From the NCBI GenBank assembly GCA_022821545.1, contig JAJEDJ010000004.1, positions 62,001 through 126,000 on the forward strand: a DNA stretch of 64,000 nucleotides, written 5' to 3'. Within the stretch, counting starts at the first letter, position 1. Every line of letters begins with the position of its first letter. The notes beneath the pieces were generated by a model. That model made no database searches. It was not told the DNA's origin and was given only the letters and a program-made list of their open reading frames with translations. This document shows positions 15,948 through 22,811 of the stretch, in pieces. The DNA comes from Caldilineaceae bacterium (GTDB lineage: Bacteria > Chloroflexota > Anaerolineae > Caldilineales > Caldilineaceae). Made by a program: the position numbers and the translations under genes.

Positions 15948-18713
15948 ATGATCACCCCCTTTGATTTACAGTGTGAATACGCCGTCGACCCGGTGGGCAT
16001 CGACGCCCGAAAACCGCGTTTCAGCTGGCTGCTGCGCGCGGATGAGCGCGGCCAGAGCCAGACGGCCTACAGGATCCTGGTTACCAGCAGCGAAGCAAAT
16101 CTGCTGGTCGGGGAAGGCGACAGATGGGACAGCGGCCGGGTCACGTCGTCTGAAATGGCGCATGTCGAATACGGAGGCGCGGCGCTGGCGAGCAATGAGC
16201 GCTGCTGGTGGGCGGTGCGGGTGTGGGACGGGGATGGGAATGCCAGCGGCTTTAGCGCTCCGGCGATGTTCAGCATGGGGCTGCTGGAGGCCAGCGACTG
16301 GCAGGGCCGTTGGGTTGGCGCGGCCGACAGTTCGATCTCCGCGTCGCTGCTGCGGCGAGATTTCACCCTGGACAGGCCGGTGCGGCGGGCGACTGTTCAC
16401 ATGTCCGGGCTGGGTTATGGGGAACTGTATGTGAACGGCGCCAAGGTGGGGCAGAGCGTGCTGGACCCCGGGAACACGTATTACAACAACGATCAGCCGA
16501 TTGCTTTGGGCTCGCGCGTGCTCTATGTGAGCCACGATGTCACGGAGCTGTTGCAGCCGGGCGCCAACGTTTTCGGCGTCATGCTGGGCCACGGTTGGTA
16601 CAGCGCGGAGGAGGACATCCCGCCGTCGCCCAGCCACCGCACGCCATACGGGGACAGGCCCAGGCTGCTGCTGCAAGCGATCATTGAGTACGCGGATGGC
16701 AGGAAGGTCAGCATTGTTTCCGACGGCGAATGGAAGACGGCGCCGGGCCCGATCACGTACAACGATTTCAACAACGGCGAGCGTTACGACGCGCGCTTGG
16801 AAGAAGTGGGGTGGGACAGCCCCGGTTACGACGACGCGGGCTGGCAGCAGGCTGTGGGTGTGGACGCGCCCGGCGGCGCGCTGGTTGCGCAATGTATGCC
16901 GCCGGCGCGCGTGATCGAGACGCGGCCGGCGGTCACGATGACCAGTCCGGGCGAGGGTGTGTATGTCTTCGACCTCGGGCAGACGATCACCGGCTGGTGC
17001 CGGTTGCGGGTGCGGGGGCCGGCGGGCGCGACGGTAACGCTGCGGCATGGAACCTGCCTCCACGCGGACGGGACGCTGGACGCGCGCAGCAATCTGTGCA
17101 ATGCCCCCGATTCGGAGGAGGATTACAGGCAGGGGACCGGCCGCGATGGGGGCGTACATCATTGCGCGCGGCAGACGGACAGTTTTACGCTTAGAGGCAG
17201 TGGCGCCGAGGTATGGGAGCCGAGATTCACGCTGCACAGTTTCCGCTACGTTGAAATCACCGGCTATCCGGGTGTGCCCACGCCGAAGAGCGTGGAGGGA
17301 CGTGTGGTGCATACGGCGGTGGGGACCGAGAGCCGTTTTCGCTGTTCTGACGAGCTCTTCAACCGGATTCACAGCAATGTACACTGGACGCTGCGGGGCA
17401 GTTTTCAGAGCATTTCGCAGGACGCGGCCGACCGTTCGGAACGGGTGGCGTGGCTGGGCGATCCGGGGTTTATCGCCGAGGACTATCTTTACAACTTTGA
17501 AAGCGCCAGTTTCTGGGCGAAGTGGTTGGAGGACATCGCCGATGCGCAGAATGAGGAGGGCGATATCCCGGTGGTGGCTCCGCTGCACTGGCGCAGGACG
17601 ATGGACGCGTATCTGCGCTGGATGGATTGGGCGAGTACGTACCCGATCTTTGTGTGGCAGGCCTACCGGCATTACGGCGACGGGCGCGTTCTGGCGAGGC
17701 ATTACCGCCCGCTGAAGCGAATGATGGCTTTCTACGGCGCGCTGGCGGATGGGCATATCATGCGCCACGGCTTGGGCGACCATATGGAGCCGCAGACGGA
17801 CGGGAGCTCCAGCTTCAAGCCGTTGCATACGCCGATGGCGCTCACATCGACGGCCTATTACCAGCACTGCGTGGGGATCCTGGCGCAGGCGGCGCGCGTT
17901 TTGGGCGAGGAGGATGACGCGGAGGGGTACGGTGCGCTGGCCGGGGCGATCAAGGAGGCGTTCAACCGCGAGTTTCTGGACGCAGAGAGCAACCAGTACG
18001 GGGGCGGAAGCCAGACCGCGAACGCCGTGGCACTGCACCTTGACCTGGTTCCGGCAGAGAGGGCGGCGGCGGTTGTCGCCAACCTGATCGAGGATATCCG
18101 CGTGCGCCACAATGGGCATCTGACGACAGGCATCATCGGTACGGCGGCGCTGGAAAACGCGCTGCCGCGTTGTGGGCAGGCGGAAGTAATGGCCGAGCTT
18201 ATGTCGCAGACGACTTTTCCGAGCTGGGGCGAGCAGATCGCCAAGGGCGCGACGACGGTGTGGGAGTCGTGGAACGGCGACCCGGAGGAGGAGCTGAGCC
18301 TGAACATGAAGATGTTCTGCAGTACGGAGGTCTTTTTCTACCGTACGCTGGCCGGCATCAGCCTGACAAGCCCCGGCTACCGGACGAGCGCGATCAGCCC
18401 CAAGGTGGTTGGCGGACTGACAGAGGTGGAGGCGGTGGTCAAGACGCAGTCGGGTGCGGTGGCGGTTGCCTGGCAGCGGGACACGGGTGAGTTCAATATG
18501 CAGGTGACAGTTCCCGTCAACACGACAGCGGAGGTCGGCGTGCCCAAGTTGGGTCTGGACGCGGTGGCTGTCAGCGAGGGTGGAAGACCAATCTGGGAAG
18601 CGGGAATGTTCAGACCGGGCGTTGCGGGTGTCGGCGCGGGCGAGGATAACGGGGACGCCATCACTTTTCGGGTAGGTTCGGGCTCCTATAATTTCCGCCT
18701 GGTTGAAGTATAG
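15948..18713 (+). CDS. Alpha-L-rhamnosidase, glycoside hydrolase family 78
   Basis: The 921-residue product has the length and order of GH78 enzymes: N-terminal beta-sandwich domains (starts DLQCEYAVDPVGIDARKPRF; FTLDRPVRRATVHMSGLGYG near residue 140), then an (alpha/alpha)6 catalytic barrel and a C-terminal beta domain. The catalytic acid region reads QDAADRSERVAWLGDPGF near residue 490, matching the family Dxx-R-E-W-GD pattern. The base region is WGEQIAKGATTVWESWNG near 765-775. These enzymes release terminal alpha-L-rhamnose from glycans or glycosides. No signal peptide is visible, so it should act in the cytosol on imported oligosaccharides. It is divergent from the sugar ABC operon and followed 35 bases later by another Gfo/Idh/MocA gene. 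Confidence 0.93.
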   Translation: MITPFDLQCEYAVDPVGIDARKPRFSWLLRADERGQSQTAYRILVTSSEANLLVGEGDRWDSGRVTSSEMAHVEYGGAALASNERCWWAVRVWDGDGNASGFSAPAMFSMGLLEASDWQGRWVGAADSSISASLLRRDFTLDRPVRRATVHMSGLGYGELYVNGAKVGQSVLDPGNTYYNNDQPIALGSRVLYVSHDVTELLQPGANVFGVMLGHGWYSAEEDIPPSPSHRTPYGDRPRLLLQAIIEYADGRKVSIVSDGEWKTAPGPITYNDFNNGERYDARLEEVGWDSPGYDDAGWQQAVGVDAPGGALVAQCMPPARVIETRPAVTMTSPGEGVYVFDLGQTITGWCRLRVRGPAGATVTLRHGTCLHADGTLDARSNLCNAPDSEEDYRQGTGRDGGVHHCARQTDSFTLRGSGAEVWEPRFTLHSFRYVEITGYPGVPTPKSVEGRVVHTAVGTESRFRCSDELFNRIHSNVHWTLRGSFQSISQDAADRSERVAWLGDPGFIAEDYLYNFESASFWAKWLEDIADAQNEEGDIPVVAPLHWRRTMDAYLRWMDWASTYPIFVWQAYRHYGDGRVLARHYRPLKRMMAFYGALADGHIMRHGLGDHMEPQTDGSSSFKPLHTPMALTSTAYYQHCVGILAQAARVLGEEDDAEGYGALAGAIKEAFNREFLDAESNQYGGGSQTANAVALHLDLVPAERAAAVVANLIEDIRVRHNGHLTTGIIGTAALENALPRCGQAEVMAELMSQTTFPSWGEQIAKGATTVWESWNGDPEEELSLNMKMFCSTEVFFYRTLAGISLTSPGYRTSAISPKVVGGLTEVEAVVKTQSGAVAVAWQRDTGEFNMQVTVPVNTTAEVGVPKLGLDAVAVSEGGRPIWEAGMFRPGVAGVGAGEDNGDAITFRVGSGSYNFRLVEV

Positions 18714-18748
18714 CTATTAACCGGACAATCAAACCTGAGGGGAAAAGG

Positions 18749-19744
18749 ATGACAATGAAGATTGCAGTGGTGGGAACCGGCGGCGTTGCCGAGAGGAACT
18801 ATCTGCCTTACATCGTCGAGCGCGAGGATATTCAACTCAGCTACTTGAACCGTACGCGCAGCAAGGCGGAGGCGGTGGCGGAACAGTTCGGCGGGCGCGT
18901 GGCGGCGGATGCGGCCGACCTGATGGCGGACGAGCCGGACACCTGCCTGATCTTTACCAAGGAGACGGACCGTCTTGACGCGGCGAACGCGCTGCTGCCG
19001 TACGGGCCGAAAAGGCTGTTTTTCGAGAAGCCGCTGGCGGCGCGGCACGGGCAGGCCAATGTCGTAGAGGAGGATTTTTTCGATGCGCGTGGAATGATGC
19101 AGGCAGCGCACGGCGCAGGCGTAGAGACGGCGATGGTGTTCAACTACCGCTTTTTCGACCAGACGCGGCTGGCGCGGGAGATCGTGGAAAGGGAGGCGTT
19201 CGGGGAGCCGGTCCATTTCACGGGCTTGGTGCATTACAATTGTTGGAGCCACTGCATCGACCTGTTGCTGTATTTCATGGGTCCGGCGGCCAGTATCAGC
19301 GCGCAGGCGTCCTCGCCAGGCACGGGCGCCGACGAAGCGCGCAATGTGACGGTGGCGGCGCGCTTGGTGAACGACGCGACGGGCACGCTGATCGGGACGT
19401 CAGACATCGATCCTAAACTGCCGCTCTACGAGTTGACCTTCGCGTATAAGCACGGGCGGCTGAGTATGCGGGACCTGGACGGCGAGATGGAGGTGATCAA
19501 CTATCGCACGGGCCGGCATGAACGGCACAACCTGACGTTCGATATCTCGCGCTGGGACCAGTACCGGGCGTCGTTCGGCAAGGCGATCAACGCCTACCTG
19601 GACAGCGTGCGGGATGGTGCGCCTCCGCCGATACCGGGCGTGGCCGGGCTACAGGAGCTGCAGTTCGAGGCGGGGATCAAGCGGGCCATTGCAAGCGGCG
19701 CAACGGTGGATTTGGAAGTGGAGTTTGGGCTGGGGGGGTTGTGA
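18749..19744 (+). CDS. Gfo/Idh/MocA family oxidoreductase
   Basis: The 331-residue product begins with the Rossmann loop MKIAVVGTGGVAERNYLPYI and has the lysine motif LFFEKPLAA near residue 93. The substrate-binding half carries FNYRFFDQTRLAREIV and the His/Asp segment HYNCWSHCIDLLLYF. GAGGGGAAAAGG provides the ribosome-binding site. It lies 35 bases after the rhamnosidase gene and is probably cotranscribed with it, acting on rhamnose or on the rest of the cleaved glycan. It is not a close relative of the three oxidoreductases in the facing operon; it has a shorter and distinct C-terminal half. Confidence 0.88.
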   Translation: MTMKIAVVGTGGVAERNYLPYIVEREDIQLSYLNRTRSKAEAVAEQFGGRVAADAADLMADEPDTCLIFTKETDRLDAANALLPYGPKRLFFEKPLAARHGQANVVEEDFFDARGMMQAAHGAGVETAMVFNYRFFDQTRLAREIVEREAFGEPVHFTGLVHYNCWSHCIDLLLYFMGPAASISAQASSPGTGADEARNVTVAARLVNDATGTLIGTSDIDPKLPLYELTFAYKHGRLSMRDLDGEMEVINYRTGRHERHNLTFDISRWDQYRASFGKAINAYLDSVRDGAPPPIPGVAGLQELQFEAGIKRAIASGATVDLEVEFGLGGL

Positions 19745-19796
19745 TTCAACCCGCCCGCGCTACGAAGCATGACAAGGGGAGCGGCCAAGCGCAGAA

Positions 19797-19825
19797 TTGA
19801 CGATGGACTTTAGCCATCTTATAAG
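19797..19825 (+). promoter_or_regulatory. Predicted sigma70-type promoter of the LRR lipoprotein gene
   Basis: TTGACG (19797-19802) and TATAAG (19820-19825) are separated by 17 bases, a strong match. Transcription would begin near 19832, only about eight bases before the ATG at 19840, so the message would be almost leaderless and keep only part of the GAGAGGAAG site. Confidence 0.45.
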
Positions 19826-19839
19826 GAGAGGAAGCACTG

Positions 19840-21426
19840 ATGATGCGAAGAAAAAATTGTGACAGATTTCGCTCTTCCTTTCTTACAAGAGCGATTGTAA
19901 CCGTCCTGGCGCTGTGGATACCGCTCACCTTGGTCGCGGCATGTGTCCCGATTCCGCCGATCCCCACTACGGACCAAACGATACCAGCTGACACACCCAC
20001 GGACCGAGTGACACCAACCGCCCCGCTCACGGACCGGGATGTGTTGGTCACGTTTTATCATGCCACAGACGGCGCTAACTGGCTGAGGAGCGACAATTGG
20101 CTGACCGATGCGCCGATCGGAAGGTGGTACGGTGTTGTTGCGGACAGCGGTGATCGTGTCACGGGACTGGATCTGCCCGAGAACGGGTTGAGCGGGTCGA
20201 TTCCGCCTGAACTAGGCAACCTCATCAACCTGGAATCACTGTGGGCCGGTAACAACCGCTTGAGTGGAGAAATTCCTCCAGAGTTAGGCAAACTTACCAG
20301 CCTGAAATCGCTGGATCTCGATAGCAACCAGTTGAGTGGGACAATTCCCCCTGGCTTGGGCAGGCTCACCGAGTTGGAATGGCTGGGTCTCGGGAACAAC
20401 AAGCTTAGCGGTTCGATTCCGCCTGAACTAGGCAACCTCATCAACCTGGAATCGCTAAACCTCTATAGCAACCTATTGCGTGGGACAATTCCGCCAGAGT
20501 TGGGTGGACTCGTTAAATTGGAGGGGCTGGATCTTGCAGATAATTGGTTACGTGGGTTGATTCCGCCAGAGTTGGGCATGCTCACTGAGTTGGAATGGCT
20601 GGAACTCTCCCATAACAGGCTGTTTGGAGCGATTCCGCCAGAATTAGGCATGCTCACTAGGTTAGAGTGGTTGGGTCTCTCCGACAACGGGCTAATTGGG
20701 ACAGTTCCGCCAGAGTTGGGCATGCTAACTGAGCTGGAATGGTTGGGGCTCTCCGGTAACGGGTTGATAGGGACGATTCCGCCAGAATTGGGCATGCTTA
20801 CCAGGTTAGAGTGGTTGGGGCTCTCCGATAACGGGTTGACAGGGGCAATTCCGCCAGAATTGGGCATGCTCACCAGATTAGAGTGGTTGGGTCTCTCCGA
20901 TAACGGGTTGACAGGGGCGATTCCGCCGGAGTTGGGCGATCTCATTAAGCTAGAAGAGTTGTATCTCTCTAGCAACCAGTTGCGTGGTCCAATTCCGTCA
21001 GAGTTGGGCAAGCTGATTAACCTGACCAAGTTGGACCTATGGGACAATGAGTTGAGCGGTCCAATTCCGTCAGAGTTGGGTAATCTCACCAACCTGACCA
21101 GGTTGGACCTATGGAACAATGAGTTGAGTGGCCCAATTCCATCAGAATTGGGCAATCTCACTAAACTAAGAGAGTTGTACCTCTCCAGCAACCAGTTGAG
21201 TGAGACGATTCCGTCGGAATTGGGCAAACTCATCAACTTGACTGCGTTGAGCCTCTGGGACAATGAGTTGAGCGGTCCAATTCCGTCAGAGTTGGGTAAG
21301 CTCGCCAACCTGAAAGAGTTGCACCTCTCAGGCAACCGGTTGAAGGACTGCGTACCAGAAGTATGGCGAGATGTAGTGGATAACGACTTAGAGAAACTTG
21401 GTTTACCGTTCTGTGACGATCCATAA
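19840..21426 (+). CDS. Leucine-rich repeat lipoprotein (plant-type LRR)
   Basis: The 528-residue product has a signal sequence with lipobox TLVAAC (Cys35), a Pro/Thr-rich linker (36-64), an N-terminal cap (DVLVTFYHATDGANWLRSDN, 68-87) and then 16 complete 24-residue repeats (residues 107-490) of the form LxxLxLxxNxLxGxIPPELGxLxx. A partial capping repeat ends CVPEVWRD...LPFCDDP with two cysteines. This plant-type LRR would form a curved surface-exposed solenoid for protein binding, tethered to the membrane. Units 7-11 are nearly identical, and the gene looks lower in GC than its neighbours, suggesting recent internal duplication and possibly transfer. No partner gene is adjacent; the next gene is convergent. 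Confidence 0.88.
   Translation: MMRRKNCDRFRSSFLTRAIVTVLALWIPLTLVAACVPIPPIPTTDQTIPADTPTDRVTPTAPLTDRDVLVTFYHATDGANWLRSDNWLTDAPIGRWYGVVADSGDRVTGLDLPENGLSGSIPPELGNLINLESLWAGNNRLSGEIPPELGKLTSLKSLDLDSNQLSGTIPPGLGRLTELEWLGLGNNKLSGSIPPELGNLINLESLNLYSNLLRGTIPPELGGLVKLEGLDLADNWLRGLIPPELGMLTELEWLELSHNRLFGAIPPELGMLTRLEWLGLSDNGLIGTVPPELGMLTELEWLGLSGNGLIGTIPPELGMLTRLEWLGLSDNGLTGAIPPELGMLTRLEWLGLSDNGLTGAIPPELGDLIKLEELYLSSNQLRGPIPSELGKLINLTKLDLWDNELSGPIPSELGNLTNLTRLDLWNNELSGPIPSELGNLTKLRELYLSSNQLSETIPSELGKLINLTALSLWDNELSGPIPSELGKLANLKELHLSGNRLKDCVPEVWRDVVDNDLEKLGLPFCDDP
20158..21309 (+). repeat. Tandem array of sixteen 72-base units inside the LRR gene
   Basis: Each unit encodes one 24-residue LRR. Units starting at 20806 and 20878 differ at only a handful of bases, and units 7-11 share the LEWLxLSxNxL core, so the array has expanded by slippage or unequal recombination. 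Strain-to-strain length variation is expected. Confidence 0.85.
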
Positions 21427-21449
21427 GCCGTATTCTTGCGCAGAAATCT

Positions 21450-21478
21450 CAGTGGTGAGATGTCTTCCTGACCACTGA
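21450..21478. repeat. Inverted repeat between convergent genes
   Basis: Arms TCAGTGGT (21450-21457) and ACCACTGA (21471-21478) flank a 13-base loop between the LRR gene and the convergent GcvT-family gene. The arms contain the same AGTGGT core as the heptamer repeats in other spacers. There is no T tract, so terminator function is doubtful. Confidence 0.45.
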
Positions 21479-21496
21479 AAGCCGACCACTACGATT

Positions 21497-22738
21497 TCAC
21501 AACTCAGTCTTCGGCCGCTCTTTGGTCGGGTCGACGAAGGGGACGCGCACGACTTGGGCGTCGACGATGCCGTCGGCGGGGAGTTGGACTTTGACCTGAG
21601 TGCCGCGTTTCCAGTGGGAGCGGGGCATGACCGCCAGGGCGATGTTTGAGTCCTGGGCCGGAGACCAGAAGGCACTGGTTACGTAGCCGACGTCGTCTCC
21701 GGTGTCGTTGTCCTTGACCAGGTAGAAATCCTCGTTGTACCAGACGATCGGCTCGCCGCCGACGCGCAGACCGACCAGCCGCTGACTCACTCCCTCCTGC
21801 TTGATCTTCGTTAGCGCCTCTTTGCCTATAAAGTCACCTTTGTCCAGGTCCACCTGCCAGCCGAGCCGCACTTCGTAGGGGTTGTTCTCGATGTCCATAT
21901 CCTGGCCGTAGGAAAGGATGCCGGCTTCGATGCGGCGGATATGGCTGGGCGCGATGACGCCGAGATTGAACTCCTCGCCCTGCTCAAGGATGTAGGGCCA
22001 GACGTCGTCGGCGTGGAGCATGGCGTTGTGCAGGTAGATCTCAAAGCCGACCTCGGCGGAGAAACCGGTGCGTGAAATCGTTACGGGATGACCGTTGAGC
22101 GTTTCGTGGATGAGGCCGTAGTAAAGGATCTCGCGGATGTGGGAGCCGAACATCTTCTCCATCAGCGGGGCCGACTTGGGGCCCTGGATCTGGACAGGAG
22201 ATACGTCGAGCTCGTGGATGTCAACGTTGAAGCGGCCGGTGGAGTTGACGCCCTGGGCCCAGAGCAGCACGTCGGAGTCGGAGATGCTGAACCAGAACTC
22301 GTCGTCGGCGACGCGCAGGAGCACGGGGTCGTTGATGATGCCGCCGTACTGGTTGCAGAGGATCACGTAGCGGGCGCGCATGTTTGGCATCAGGGTATGC
22401 ACGTCGCGGGTGATGAGGTAGTCGACGAACTGCGCGGCTTCTGGTCCCTTGACCTGGATCTGGCGTTCGACGGCCACGTCCCACATGCTGACGTGCTCGG
22501 TAAGGAATTTGTACTCGGCGAGCATGCCGCCGTCTTCGGGTTTGATGTAGGCGCGGGGGTGGTACTGGTGGTTGTAGGTGGTGTAGGCCCAGCAGCCGGC
22601 GGCCTTGGACAGATGCCACCAGGGAGATTTCCTGATGCGGGTTGAGATGAGCATGCGGGCATCGCTGTTTCCGCTCTGGCGCAGGTTTATGGGCAGGCGG
22701 CGGCGCTTGAGACCGTCGATGAGTAGTGTCTGTTGCAT
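21497..22738 (-). CDS. GcvT-family aminomethyltransferase-like protein
   Basis: The 413-residue product is a tetrahydrofolate-dependent GcvT-fold protein; relatives transfer one-carbon units from glycine, dimethylglycine, DMSP or methoxy aromatics to folate. Visible family blocks include the N-terminal SPWWHLSKAAGCWAYTTYNH, HVSMWDVAVERQIQVKGPEA, SRTGFSAEVGFEIYL, and the C-terminal NPYEVRLGWQVDLDKGDFIG. GGAG lies eight bases before ATG 22738; an alternative in-frame ATG at 22654 would remove 28 residues that precede the conserved part. It is the last gene of the operon containing a DMGDH-like flavoprotein, so it probably handles the formaldehyde-level carbon from that or a related demethylation. 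DmdA-like activity cannot be excluded. Confidence 0.88.
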   Translation of the reverse strand: MQQTLLIDGLKRRRLPINLRQSGNSDARMLISTRIRKSPWWHLSKAAGCWAYTTYNHQYHPRAYIKPEDGGMLAEYKFLTEHVSMWDVAVERQIQVKGPEAAQFVDYLITRDVHTLMPNMRARYVILCNQYGGIINDPVLLRVADDEFWFSISDSDVLLWAQGVNSTGRFNVDIHELDVSPVQIQGPKSAPLMEKMFGSHIREILYYGLIHETLNGHPVTISRTGFSAEVGFEIYLHNAMLHADDVWPYILEQGEEFNLGVIAPSHIRRIEAGILSYGQDMDIENNPYEVRLGWQVDLDKGDFIGKEALTKIKQEGVSQRLVGLRVGGEPIVWYNEDFYLVKDNDTGDDVGYVTSAFWSPAQDSNIALAVMPRSHWKRGTQVKVQLPADGIVDAQVVRVPFVDPTKERPKTEL

Positions 22739-22811
22739 GTGGAGAAGCTCCGTGGTGACTAGTTTTTGGTTTTGAGTTTCAAGTATTTAGTGGGCAGTAG
22801 CCAGTTGTGTG
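22739..22811. other. Short spacer with degenerate heptamer repeat
   Basis: The 73-base gap between the flavoprotein and GcvT-family genes contains TAGTGGGCAGTAGCCAG near 22789-22805, one of the AGTGGTC-like intergenic repeats. No other signal is visible. Confidence 0.3.

Noticed and set aside
15966..18119. 717-codon minus-strand open frame opposite the rhamnosidase gene
   Set aside because: The composition is Arg, Pro and His rich, no motif is visible, and the plus-strand GH78 gene is unambiguous.
20463..21335. 290-codon minus-strand frame with repeated SLPNSDGIGPLN-like units
   Set aside because: The apparent repeat protein is the reverse image of the LRR array, not an independent gene.
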